Shown: positions 8,115 through 16,587 of the stretch, one piece after another | Position numbering within the stretch: position 1 is the first letter of the stretch | How the letters are laid out: the number at the start of each line of letters is the position of its first letter | NCBI RefSeq assembly: GCF_029626105.1 | Contig: NZ_JARUBH010000009.1 | Coordinates: forward strand, 3,844,001 to 3,908,000 | Origin: Solwaraspora sp. WMMD792 | Lineage (GTDB): Bacteria; Actinomycetota; Actinomycetes; Mycobacteriales; Micromonosporaceae | Length of the DNA: 64,000 bases | Direction: 5' to 3' | Notes under the pieces: generated by a model | The model's input: only the letters and a program-made list of their open reading frames with translations | Databases searched by the model: none | What the model was told of the DNA's origin: nothing | Position numbers and translations under genes: made by a program

Positions 8115-9368
8115 TCAGCCGTCCGGTTCGCTGCGGGGCCGGCGGCGGGGCCGGATCAGCTGCGGCTTGCGGGCCGGCAGCAGATCCAGGTACAGCGCTT
8201 CCAGTTCGGCGGTGGCCGCGTCCCAGGTGTACTCGGCACCGACCCGGTCACGCAGGGCTTTGGCTCCGGTGCGCTCCGCGTCGGGATCGGCGGCCACCTG
8301 GCGCAGCGCGCGGACCAGATCGTCGGCGTCGCCGTCGCGGAAGATCCGGTGACCGGGCCCGTCGGTGGCGAGCACCTCGACGTGCGGGGTGATGTCGCTG
8401 GCCACCACCGGCAGACCGTAGGAGGCCGCTTCCAGCAGGGTCAGCGGCAGCCCTTCCAGCCGGGACGGCTGGACGAAACCGGCGGCGTGCGAGTAGAGCT
8501 CGGCCAGCAGATCGCCGTACGCGAACCCGGTGAAGACGACCCGGGGGTCGTCGACGGCCTCGGCGCGTACCCGGGCCACGAAGTCGTCGCTGAACGACGA
8601 TCCGCCGACGATGGCCAACCGCAGATCGGTGTCGACCTGGCGGAAGGCGCGGACCAGCAGATCCGCCGATTTCTCCGGCACGAGACGGCCGACCATCAGC
8701 AGGTACCGGCCGGGGGTGAGGCCGAAGCGGGGGCCGATCTGTCGGGCCGGGACCTGGCGTGGGGTGCCGACCCCGTTCGGGATGTAGCTGGCCGAACTGC
8801 CGAACCTGGTCTGGTAGTGGTTGGCCAGGCCGCGGGAGACGGCGACCCGGGCGTCGGGCACGTACCCGCTGAGCCAGTGGGCGGTGCCGAGCACCGTCTG
8901 GGCGAGCCGGCTCCACTTGGCCCGCTGCTGGTCCAGGCCGTGCACGGTGAGCACCACCTTGCTGCGGGCCAGGTAGCGAGGCAGCGGCGCGACCAGGCCG
9001 GGGCCGAGACCGTGGTAATGGACGATGTCCGGCCGGTCACGCATGGCGGCCAGGGTCGAGGTGGTGGAGTGCACGATGGCGTCGAGGTGTTTGCTGGCCA
9101 CGGTTCGCACCTGGCGCAGCCGTACGCCGCGGTACCGGTCCATCGGCACCGACCCGTAGCTGGGCCGGCAGTACACGGTGACGTCGTGTCCCCGAGCGGC
9201 CAGCCGGCTGGCCAGCTCCTCGACGTGGCGTTCGATCCCGCCGTACGTCGCGGGCATCCCCTTCTGGCCGATCATGGCTATCCGCAGCCGCCGGTGCTCC
9301 GTTCCCGGTTCGACACCATGCTGGTCGACCGGGTGTGAACCACCGGTCACCTGATGGGGTACGGCCAC
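8115..9368 (-). CDS. GT4-family glycosyltransferase
   Basis: A 417-residue GT-B glycosyltransferase. The N-terminal domain begins at about residue 29 with RIAMIGQKGMPATYGGIERHVEEL, and the C-terminal GT1 domain contains VGRLVPEKSADLLVRAF and the sugar-nucleotide motif PSRLEGLPLTLLEAASYGLPVV. The start is GTG with AAGGAGG upstream. Its stop precedes a hairpin and then the polymerase gene. It follows the polyprenyl synthase by only 24 bases, so it may be read both as the last gene of the ebo-type operon and as part of the polysaccharide set. Donor and acceptor are unknown. Confidence 0.85.
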   Translation of the reverse strand: MAVPHQVTGGSHPVDQHGVEPGTEHRRLRIAMIGQKGMPATYGGIERHVEELASRLAARGHDVTVYCRPSYGSVPMDRYRGVRLRQVRTVASKHLDAIVHSTTSTLAAMRDRPDIVHYHGLGPGLVAPLPRYLARSKVVLTVHGLDQQRAKWSRLAQTVLGTAHWLSGYVPDARVAVSRGLANHYQTRFGSSASYIPNGVGTPRQVPARQIGPRFGLTPGRYLLMVGRLVPEKSADLLVRAFRQVDTDLRLAIVGGSSFSDDFVARVRAEAVDDPRVVFTGFAYGDLLAELYSHAAGFVQPSRLEGLPLTLLEAASYGLPVVASDITPHVEVLATDGPGHRIFRDGDADDLVRALRQVAADPDAERTGAKALRDRVGAEYTWDAATAELEALYLDLLPARKPQLIRPRRRPRSEPDG

Positions 9369-9392
9369 GATGCCTCCTTGGGGTCCTGCGGG

Positions 9393-10508
9393 TCAGCTCT
9401 GCCGCTCGGCCACCGATTCAGCCAGGGCGGTCAATTCCGTGCGCGTCTCGGGGGTCAACGACGCATCGACGAGAATGGTCACCGCTTCCTGGGTACGAAT
9501 CCGGATCATCTGCTCGATCGCCTCGAGAGCTCCCGTGTCGACGATGATGCCGCGCAGCTCGTCGGCCCCGGTCGGGTCCAGCTCCGGATTGCCGAACAGC
9601 TCTCGCAACCGGGCTGCCTGGCTGCGGTCCGCCAGGTTGCGGGCCTGCGCCATCATCACCGTCGACTTGCCCTCTCGCAGATCGTCGAGCACCGACTTGC
9701 CGGTGACCGCCGGGTCGCCGAACACTCCGAGTACGTCGTCCCGGAGCTGGAACGCGTCACCCAGTGGATCACCGAAGGCAGCGTACGCGTCCAGCAGTTC
9801 GGGCCCGGCCCCGGCAAGGGCCGCACCGATCTGCAATGGTCGGGTAACTGTGTATCTAGCGGCTTTCATCCGGATTACCGTCAACGCACTGGCCACCGAA
9901 CCGTCGCCGACGCCGGACACCAGGTCCAGGTACTGCCCGGCGATCACCTCGGTACGCATCCCGGCGAAGACCGCGTAGCCGCGCCGGATCTGCGCGGCGT
10001 CGAGCCCGCACTCGTGGAACATCTGGTCCGCCCAGGCGGCGCAGAGGTCCCCGCAGAGCAGCGCCGCGTTGCGCCCGTACCGGCCGGAGTCGCCCCGCCA
10101 GGACGAGCGGGTGTGCAGGTCGGCGAAGATCCGGTGCACCGACGGCTCGCCCCGGCGACGGTCGCTTCCGTCCATGATGTCGTCGTGGATCAGCGCGAAC
10201 GCGTGGAAGATCTCCAGCGCGGCGGCGGCCGCGACGATCTCCCGGCAGTCCGCTCCCCCGGCACCGCGCCACCCCCAGTAGCAGAAGACCGGACGCAGCC
10301 GCTTGCCGCCGACCAGGACGAACCGGCGCAGTGTGTCGTACACCCCGCGCGGTGCCCCGTCCGGCCAGTGCGGATCCTGCCGGTCGAGGAACGCCGTCAG
10401 TTCGGCGTCGCACCGCTCGCGCAGCGACCAGCCCACCGCACCGGCACCGGCACCGGCCGGGGCGTCCGGACCCGGGCTGTCGCCGGGGCGGGCCGGCGCC
10501 ACGGTCAC
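9393..10508 (-). CDS. Polyprenyl diphosphate synthase
   Basis: A 371-residue trans-prenyltransferase. GGKRLRP is at about 67-73, the first aspartate-rich motif DDIMD at 109-113 and the second, DDVLG, at 257-261. It condenses IPP onto an allylic diphosphate; the chain length cannot be read confidently. The GTG start overlaps the upstream phosphodiesterase stop by four bases, placing it in the ebo-type operon with a UbiA-family prenyltransferase, for which it may supply the prenyl donor. The proline/alanine-rich first 25 residues are probably disordered. Confidence 0.88.
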   Translation of the reverse strand: MTVAPARPGDSPGPDAPAGAGAGAVGWSLRERCDAELTAFLDRQDPHWPDGAPRGVYDTLRRFVLVGGKRLRPVFCYWGWRGAGGADCREIVAAAAALEIFHAFALIHDDIMDGSDRRRGEPSVHRIFADLHTRSSWRGDSGRYGRNAALLCGDLCAAWADQMFHECGLDAAQIRRGYAVFAGMRTEVIAGQYLDLVSGVGDGSVASALTVIRMKAARYTVTRPLQIGAALAGAGPELLDAYAAFGDPLGDAFQLRDDVLGVFGDPAVTGKSVLDDLREGKSTVMMAQARNLADRSQAARLRELFGNPELDPTGADELRGIIVDTGALEAIEQMIRIRTQEAVTILVDASLTPETRTELTALAESVAERQS

Positions 10509-11932
10509 CGGGACACCTCAGGCGACGGCGCCTGAGCCGGTGCCGGTGCATCGGCGTCGAGCCCGGCCAATTCCAGCAGCAGCGACTTGACCTCGGTGGC
10601 GGCGAACCGGTCCCGGGCCGGCGCCGGGTCCGAGCAGAGCAGCACCGGACCGTCGGCGGGGTCGTCCGGCAGCCGGCCGTGCGATCCGTGTACCGCCCGC
10701 GCGCCGGCGTCCAGCCCGACCACGTTCATCGTGTACCGCAGGCCGATCTTCTTGCGGGCCAGGGCGATCGCCGCGCGTGCCTTGGCGGCACCCGGGTTGG
10801 TCGGGTCGAACAGCAGCTCCGCCGGGTCGTAGCCGGGCTTGCGGTGAATCTCCACCAACCGGGCGAAGTCCGGCGCGGCGGTGTCGTCGCGCCAGTAGTA
10901 GTAGGTGAACCAGGCCTGCGGCTGCGCCACCAGCACCAGCTCACCGGAGCGCGGATGGTCCAGGCCGGCGGCCGCCTTGCCGTCGGCGTCGAGGACCTGC
11001 GCCACCCCGGGCAGGCCGGCGCAGAGCTTGGCCACCGTCGCGACGTCGGCCGGATCCCGGACGTACACGTGGGCGATCTGGTGATCGGCGACGGCGAACG
11101 CCCGCGACGTCCACGGATCCAGGTACTCCATCCCGGCCTGGGTGTAGACCCGCAGCAGCCCTTCGGCGCGCAGCAGCCGGTTGACGTGCACCGGCTGCGA
11201 CACGTCGGTGATGCCGTACTCGGACAGCGCCACCACGGTCGCGCCGCGCGCCGCCGCCGCGTCCAGCAGCGGAGCCAGCACCGCGTCGAGTTCGGCCGCC
11301 GCCCGCTGCGCGTGCGGGCCGGCGCCACCGTAGCGTTGCAGGTCGTAGTCGAGATGCGGCAGGTACGCCAGGGTCAGATCCGGCGAATGGTCGGCCATGA
11401 TCTGCCGGGTCGCCTTCGCGATCCACTCCGACGACACCAGCCCGGCACCCGGCCCCCAGTAGTTGAACAGCGGGAACGTGCCGAGCCGACCAGTCAGCTC
11501 GTCGTGCAGCTGCGGCGGATCGGTGTAGCAGTCCGGGTCCTTGCGCCCGTCGGCGTGGTAGATCGGCCGGGGGGTGACCGTCCAGTTGACGTCCGCACCC
11601 ATCGCGTACCACCAGCAGATGTTCGCCACCGTGTAGTCGGGGCGGACCCGGCGCGCGGCCTGCCACAGTTTCTCCCCGCCGACCAGGGCGTTGTGCTGCC
11701 GCCAGAGGAACACCTCGCCGAGGTCGCGGAAGTACCAGCCGTTACCGACGATGCCGTGGCCGGACGGCGGCTCACCGGTCAGGAAGGTGGACTGCACCGA
11801 GCAGGTGACCGCCGGCAGCACGGTGCCGAGTTCGGCCTGGAAGCCGGTGTCGGCGACCGCCGCCAGCCGGGGCATGTGGCGCAGCAGCCGGGGGGTCAGG
11901 CCGACCACGTCGAGCACCAGCAACGGGTTCAT
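10505..11932 (-). CDS. eboF: Nucleotide pyrophosphatase/alkaline-phosphatase-type protein, EboF-like
   Basis: A 475-residue protein of the type I phosphodiesterase/nucleotide pyrophosphatase family. The N-terminus MNPLLVLDVVGLTPRLL carries the first metal-binding aspartate, and the nucleophile region is TVLPAVTCSVQSTFLTGEPPS, with a threonine in the usual place. Further metal ligands lie in LPHLDYDLQ and near the DHQIAHVYV segment. No signal peptide is seen. EboF of other ebo clusters is in this family, and this gene directly follows eboE with an ATGA overlap. Assignment to EboF rests on family plus context. Confidence 0.75.
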   Translation of the reverse strand: MNPLLVLDVVGLTPRLLRHMPRLAAVADTGFQAELGTVLPAVTCSVQSTFLTGEPPSGHGIVGNGWYFRDLGEVFLWRQHNALVGGEKLWQAARRVRPDYTVANICWWYAMGADVNWTVTPRPIYHADGRKDPDCYTDPPQLHDELTGRLGTFPLFNYWGPGAGLVSSEWIAKATRQIMADHSPDLTLAYLPHLDYDLQRYGGAGPHAQRAAAELDAVLAPLLDAAAARGATVVALSEYGITDVSQPVHVNRLLRAEGLLRVYTQAGMEYLDPWTSRAFAVADHQIAHVYVRDPADVATVAKLCAGLPGVAQVLDADGKAAAGLDHPRSGELVLVAQPQAWFTYYYWRDDTAAPDFARLVEIHRKPGYDPAELLFDPTNPGAAKARAAIALARKKIGLRYTMNVVGLDAGARAVHGSHGRLPDDPADGPVLLCSDPAPARDRFAATEVKSLLLELAGLDADAPAPAQAPSPEVSR

Positions 11933-13113
11933 GCGGCGGCCTCCGATCCGGCGGCGGTACGGGTGGCGGTGGTACGGGTGCGGGCGCTCATGCCGAGCCC
12001 GACCAGTTCGTCGCGGGCCTGGGCCAGCTCGGCGGCGATCCCGGCGGCGAGCTGGTCGGGTCCGGTAGGACGTTGTCCGGCCGGCAGCACCCCCCAGGTG
12101 TAGGTCTCCACGTCGAAGTGGTCACAGCCGTCGCCGTCGATGATCGCGGCGAGACCGGCCCGCAGCTGCGGCATCGTCGAGGCCAGCGGCGCGACCGGCG
12201 CGGCGTGCAGCGGCACGTGGTAGTGCACCCGCCACGGGCCGGGCAGCCCGGCGTCGAGCGCGGCGTCGAGATCGTCGGTCGCCCCGGCAACCCCGGACCG
12301 GGTCTGGTGCAGGAACCGAGGTTCGACGTACCCGGCGATCGCGGACCGGTCCCGCACCGGGTCGGTGACCTCCAACGCGGCCGACACCTGGACCTTGACC
12401 ACCGGTAGCCCGGCGGACCGCAGCCGACCGACCGCGGCGACCGGCTCCTCCCAGGCACAGGCGAGATGGGCCAGGTCGACGCAGACGCCGAGCCGGTCGG
12501 TGTCCACCCGGCCCAGCTGTTCGGCGGCCTGGGCGGTGGTCTCCACGACGCAGCCCGGTTCAGGTTCGAAGCCGACCCGGATCGTCCGACCGGTGTCCCG
12601 TTCGACCTCGGCCAGGCCGACGGCCAGCCGGTCCAGCATCCGGGCGCAGGCGTCGGCCCGCTCGGCGTCCCACGGCTCCCGCCAGGCCAGCGGCAGCGTG
12701 GAGATGGAGCCGCGCTCGGCGTCGTCGGGCAGCAGGTCGGCGAGGATCCGGGCCAGCGCCAGGGTGTAGTCCAGCCGGCGCGGGTCGGCCCAGTCCGGGT
12801 GGTACACGGCGTGTTTGACCACCGGCGCCTGGAACGCCTCGTACGGGAACCCGTTGAGGGTGACCACTTCCAGGCCACGGTCGGTGAGCGCGGTGCGCAG
12901 CCGGCGACGGGCGGCCGGGTCGGCGGCGAGCGCGGCGGCGGCCGGCGCGGCCAGCCACAGACCCAGGCCGAGCGGGTCAGCGGCGAGCCGGTCGCGGACC
13001 GGCACCGCGTACGTGTCGAGCTGGCCGAGCACTCCGTCGAGGTCCTCGGCCGGGTGCACGTTGGTGCAGTAGCTGAGGTGGACGGTGCGCCGCCGCCGGT
13101 CGTGCAGGCGCAT
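11929..13113 (-). CDS. eboE: EboE, TIM-barrel metabolite-traffic protein
   Basis: A 394-residue xylose-isomerase-like TIM-barrel protein. It has features I associate with EboE: LSYCTNVHPAE at the N-terminus, TLNGFPYEAF, the KHAVYHPDW segment and SISTLPLAW. Acidic and histidine residues in FEPEPG, VDLAHLAC and HYHVPLH may bind metal. In Nostoc the ebo genes are known to be needed to move a scytonemin precursor to the periplasm; the chemistry of EboE is unknown. ATG 13113 forms TGATG with the TatD stop. The threonine/arginine-rich C-terminal tail is probably flexible. Confidence 0.85.
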   Translation of the reverse strand: MRLHDRRRRTVHLSYCTNVHPAEDLDGVLGQLDTYAVPVRDRLAADPLGLGLWLAAPAAAALAADPAARRRLRTALTDRGLEVVTLNGFPYEAFQAPVVKHAVYHPDWADPRRLDYTLALARILADLLPDDAERGSISTLPLAWREPWDAERADACARMLDRLAVGLAEVERDTGRTIRVGFEPEPGCVVETTAQAAEQLGRVDTDRLGVCVDLAHLACAWEEPVAAVGRLRSAGLPVVKVQVSAALEVTDPVRDRSAIAGYVEPRFLHQTRSGVAGATDDLDAALDAGLPGPWRVHYHVPLHAAPVAPLASTMPQLRAGLAAIIDGDGCDHFDVETYTWGVLPAGQRPTGPDQLAAGIAAELAQARDELVGLGMSARTRTTATRTAAGSEAAA

Positions 13114-13964
13114 CAGCCACCGCCCCGCATGATCGAGCTGCCTTCGAAGGTCGGTGCGGTGGCGGCGACGTCGCTCAGGTCGAGCCGGCCGGACTGGCCG
13201 TAGAACTCCACCGGGTTGCGCCACAGCACCCGGTCGACGTCGTCGGCGCTGAATCCGGCGGCCAGCATCGCCTCGCCGGTGGTCCGGGTCAGCAACGGAT
13301 CGGACCGGCCCCAGTCGGCGGCCGAGTTGACCAGGATCCGCTCCGGGCCGTACTGCTTGAGGATCTCCACCATCCGCGGCGGCGACATCTTGGTCTCCGG
13401 ATAGATGGAGAAGCCCATCCAGCAGCCGGACTCCTTGACCAGCCCGACCGTCACCTCGTTGAGGTGGTCGACGACGACGCGGCCGGCGTCGATGCCGGAC
13501 TCGGCGACCACCGCCAGGGTCCGTTCGGTGCCCCGGGCCTTGTCCCGGTGCGGGGTGTGCACCAGGGCCGGCAACTCGTGCGCGCGGGCCAGCGCCAGCT
13601 GGGCGGCGAACGCCTCGTCCTCGGCCGGGGTCATCGAGTCGTAGCCGATCTCGCCGACCGCCACCACCCCGTCCTTGACCAGGTAGCGGGGCAGTACGTC
13701 GAGCACACCGGCGCAGCGGGGGTCGTTGGCCTCCTTCGGGTTCAGCGCGATCGTGGCGTGGTGCCGGATGCCGAACTGGCTGGCCCGGAACGGCTCCCAG
13801 CCGAGCAGCGAGTCGAAGTAGTCGACGAACGAGCCGACGTTGGTGCGCGGCTGGCCGAGCCAGAACGCCGGTTCGACCAGGGCCCGGACCCCGGCGTCGG
13901 CCATCGCCTGGTAGTCGTCGGTGGTCCGCGAGGTCATGTGGATGTGCGGGTCGAAGATGCGCAT
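13113..13964 (-). CDS. eboB: EboB, TatD-family metal-dependent hydrolase
   Basis: A 283-residue amidohydrolase-type protein with metal ligands in DPHIHM (residues 5-10), GEIGYDSM, LVHTPHRD and VVDHLNE, the pattern of TatD-like phosphoesterases. The C-terminus diverges from DNase TatD proteins, as expected for EboB. It begins directly after the EboA stop with no gap and ends overlapping the EboE start by one base. The substrate is unknown; the ebo context argues against a general DNase role. Confidence 0.83.
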   Translation of the reverse strand: MRIFDPHIHMTSRTTDDYQAMADAGVRALVEPAFWLGQPRTNVGSFVDYFDSLLGWEPFRASQFGIRHHATIALNPKEANDPRCAGVLDVLPRYLVKDGVVAVGEIGYDSMTPAEDEAFAAQLALARAHELPALVHTPHRDKARGTERTLAVVAESGIDAGRVVVDHLNEVTVGLVKESGCWMGFSIYPETKMSPPRMVEILKQYGPERILVNSAADWGRSDPLLTRTTGEAMLAAGFSADDVDRVLWRNPVEFYGQSGRLDLSDVAATAPTFEGSSIMRGGG

Positions 13965-14651
13965 TCACCCCTCCTGTCGGGTGGTGGTGTCCGCTGCGGC
14001 GGAGCGCAGCCGCTGCAGCAGGGCGAGCGCGTCGTCCGGCAGGGTCCGGCCGGCGGCGACCCGCTCGTCGTGCAGCCCAGCGAGCATGATCAGCAGTTCG
14101 GCGTCGGCGCGGGCGTCGAGGTCGTGCACGGCGGCCAGCGGTACGCCGGTGAAGACGCACTTGAGCACCGCCTGACGCCACGCCGGCTGGTCGAGGTGGC
14201 GGGCGTACCGGCCGAGCGCGGCGGCCAGCAGCCGGGTGTCGTTGGTCCGGATCGCGTCGTCGAGCAGCGGCACCGCCCGGTCGCCGACCGGCAGCAGCGG
14301 CAGCGCCTTGAGCACCGCCCGACGCTCCGCGGCGTCGCCGTGGTGGTAGCAGTCGGCGACCGCGGCGGCCAACTCCGCTTCGGTGGTGACGGTGGCCAGG
14401 TCGACGAGGAGCAGCACCCGGGCGGCCTCGTCGGCCGACCATCCCGGTACGGCAGCCAGCTCGGCCCGGCCGCAGCGGCGGCCCGCGCTGGCGAACAGCA
14501 TCGGCAGGCTGGCCGGGTCGGTGACGATCCGGCTCCGCGCCTGCGCGAGCCAGTCCGGATCGGGTACGCCGGACAGCGCGGCGGCGAGTCGGCCGGCGAC
14601 GTCGGCGGGGTCCTCGTGGGGGTCGTCGGCGGGCTGGGCGGGTCGGTTCAC
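13965..14651 (-). CDS. eboA: EboA-domain protein
   Basis: A 228-residue helical protein matching EboA, the marker of ebo clusters, in RRAVLKALPLLP, the following RTNDTRLLAAAL, WRQAVLKCVFTGVPL and the LHDERVAAGR segment near the C-terminus. Its biochemical role is not known; ebo genes have been linked to moving specialised metabolites or their precursors across membranes. GTG 14651 overlaps the upstream TIM-barrel stop by four bases. The aspartate- and alanine-rich N-terminus is likely disordered. Confidence 0.85.
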   Translation of the reverse strand: MNRPAQPADDPHEDPADVAGRLAAALSGVPDPDWLAQARSRIVTDPASLPMLFASAGRRCGRAELAAVPGWSADEAARVLLLVDLATVTTEAELAAAVADCYHHGDAAERRAVLKALPLLPVGDRAVPLLDDAIRTNDTRLLAAALGRYARHLDQPAWRQAVLKCVFTGVPLAAVHDLDARADAELLIMLAGLHDERVAAGRTLPDDALALLQRLRSAAADTTTRQEG

Positions 14652-15619
14652 GGCTGGCCTCCTTCAGCGACGGTGCGGGCCGAATCCGTACCGGCTGATG
14701 CCGTACCGGCCGGTCCCGTGCGGGCCTGGAGTTCGGCGGACCGAAGGAACTCGATGGACCGGGCGGCGACCGCCGGGGCGGCATGCGAATGCCGGGGCAG
14801 CTCGACGGCGACCAGGCCCCGGTAACCGGCGGCGTCGAGGGCGGCCAGCACCGGCGGGAAGTCGATCTCCCCGGTGCCGAACTCGAGGTGCTCGTGCACG
14901 CCCCGGCGCATGTCGTCGATCTGGACGTTGACCAGGTGCGCGGCCACGTCGGTCACGCACTGCGGCACCGGCACCGGCTCCAGGCAGCGGCAGTGTCCGA
15001 TGTCGAGAGTGATGCCGAACCGGTCCGGTCGGCCCAGCGCGTCGCGCAGCCGCCACCAGCCGGCGATGTCGGCCACCAGCATCCCGGGCTCGGGTTCGAA
15101 GCCGAGGGTGACGCCGGCGGCGTCGGCCGCCTCGACGACCGTCGCGCAGCCGGCGACCAGCCGGTCCCAGGCGATGGCGTCGTCGACGTCGGCCGGGCGC
15201 ACCCCGGACCAGAAGGAGACCGCCTCCGCGCCCAGGTCGGCGCCGATCGCCACCGCCCGGCGCAGGAAGTCGACCCGACGGGACGCGGTGTCGTGCAGCA
15301 GGGTCGGGGCGTGTTTGTGCCACGGGTCGAGCAGGTACCGGGCGCCGGTCTCGACCACGACCGCGAGGTCGAGGTCCCGCAACTGGTCGGCGACCCGGGC
15401 CACCTTGCCGGGCAGACCGGCGGCGTACGGGTCGAGGTGATCGTGGTCGAGGGTGAGCGCGACACCCTGGTAGCCGAGGTCGGCGAGCAGCGCCAGCGCG
15501 TCACCGAGCCGATGGTTGGCGAAGCCGTTGGTGCCGTACCCGAACCGCAGCCCGGCTGCTGCGGCCGGGCCGGACCCGCCGGTTGCCGGTTCCCGCTCGC
15601 CGGCCGGGTCGGCGTTCAT
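14648..15619 (-). CDS. Sugar phosphate isomerase/epimerase-like TIM-barrel protein
   Basis: A 323-residue AP-endonuclease-2/xylose-isomerase-fold protein. The barrel starts at about residue 24 (LRFGYGTNGFANHRL). Likely metal ligands are in FEPEPGM, LDIGHC, the VNVQIDD segment and VAVELPRHSH. It is separate from EboE and is probably a sugar or cyclitol isomerase, epimerase or lyase. It overlaps EboC and EboA by four bases each. ATG 15619 fits the overlap and gives a short disordered leader; longer frames upstream are antisense shadow. Confidence 0.82.
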   Translation of the reverse strand: MNADPAGEREPATGGSGPAAAAGLRFGYGTNGFANHRLGDALALLADLGYQGVALTLDHDHLDPYAAGLPGKVARVADQLRDLDLAVVVETGARYLLDPWHKHAPTLLHDTASRRVDFLRRAVAIGADLGAEAVSFWSGVRPADVDDAIAWDRLVAGCATVVEAADAAGVTLGFEPEPGMLVADIAGWWRLRDALGRPDRFGITLDIGHCRCLEPVPVPQCVTDVAAHLVNVQIDDMRRGVHEHLEFGTGEIDFPPVLAALDAAGYRGLVAVELPRHSHAAPAVAARSIEFLRSAELQARTGPAGTASAGTDSARTVAEGGQP

Positions 15620-16587
15620 GTCGGGGACACCTTGCGGGCCAGCCGCCGACCGATCGGCGCGGCGGCGGAGACGGCGAGCCCGACGGCGGTGGCCAGGCCG
15701 GTGCCGGTCGCCGCCGCCCGGGCGGTGAGCGCGCCCTGCAGGGCGGGCAGACCGACGATGCCGGCGCCGACCGCCGCGCGTACCTGCTCGGGCCGGGGGT
15801 CGCGGGCGACCGCGGTCTGCGCGGCACCGTATCGGGCGGCGTACCAGCCGGCGAGTCCGGCGGTGACCCCGGCCCGCCACCAGCGGGCGGAGGTGGCCTG
15901 GCGGGTCGTCGTGGCACGGACCGCCGTAGCCCGGCCGGTCGGCGTCGCCGCGCGGACCGACATGGCCCGGCCGGCCGCCGGCGCGACGCTGGCCAGTGCG
16001 ATGGCGGCGGTCCCGGCCAAGGTGGCCGCCGGCAGCCGGGGATCGGCGCCGCTGACCTCGCTGCGGGACAGTTCGGTCACGGTGTAGGTGTGCGCGGCGA
16101 CGGCCAGCGCGGCAGGCAGCGCGGCCCGGGTCCGGCCGGTGCCGGCCGAGCCGAGCAGGACGTCGAGCCCTCGGCAGGCGGCCATCACCGCCGGGCCGGC
16201 CGGGGTGTTCTTGGCCCACAGGTCGTACGCCCAGATGGCGGCGGTCAGCGGCACGCCGACGGCGAGCGCCCGGCGGCCGCCGGTCACGGCGGTGAGCGCC
16301 AGGCCGGCGGTGGTCAGCCCGGCGGCGACAGCGAGCGCGGCACCGGGGGTGACCCGGCCGGACGGGATGGGTCGCTGTGGCCGCTCGACCGCGTCGAGCT
16401 CCCGGTCGGCCCAGTCGTTGGCGGCCATCCCGGCCCAGTAGAGGCAGACCGACGCGCCGGCCAGTCCGGCGGTACGCGGGCCGAGCCCGCCGGCGGCAGC
16501 CGCCCCGGCGACCACGTCACCTGGTACGGACAGCGCTGCCGGTGCCCGGACCAGCTCGGCCAGGTCCGACAGCCGTGGCGGTGTCAT
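15616..16587 (-). CDS. eboC: EboC, UbiA-family membrane prenyltransferase
   Basis: A 323-residue membrane protein with about eight helices. The first aspartate-rich motif of UbiA enzymes is at 57-65 (NDWADRELD), followed by RPQRPIPSGR. The second conserved loop is YDLWAKNTPAGP with RGLDVLLG. UbiA enzymes attach a prenyl chain to an acceptor in the membrane. In this operon the prenyl donor may come from the co-encoded polyprenyl synthase and the acceptor may be a cyclitol; both are inferences. ATGA overlaps on both sides show tight coupling. Confidence 0.83.
   Translation of the reverse strand: MTPPRLSDLAELVRAPAALSVPGDVVAGAAAAGGLGPRTAGLAGASVCLYWAGMAANDWADRELDAVERPQRPIPSGRVTPGAALAVAAGLTTAGLALTAVTGGRRALAVGVPLTAAIWAYDLWAKNTPAGPAVMAACRGLDVLLGSAGTGRTRAALPAALAVAAHTYTVTELSRSEVSGADPRLPAATLAGTAAIALASVAPAAGRAMSVRAATPTGRATAVRATTTRQATSARWWRAGVTAGLAGWYAARYGAAQTAVARDPRPEQVRAAVGAGIVGLPALQGALTARAAATGTGLATAVGLAVSAAAPIGRRLARKVSPT

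Noticed and set aside
11929-14784. A single 951-residue fusion protein ending in EboE
   Set aside because: The N-terminal two thirds is EboA and EboB DNA read out of frame; EboE has its own ATG at 13113.
14648-16219. A 523-residue fusion protein ending in the TIM-barrel domain
   Set aside because: The extra N-terminus is an arginine/glycine-rich out-of-frame reading of eboC.
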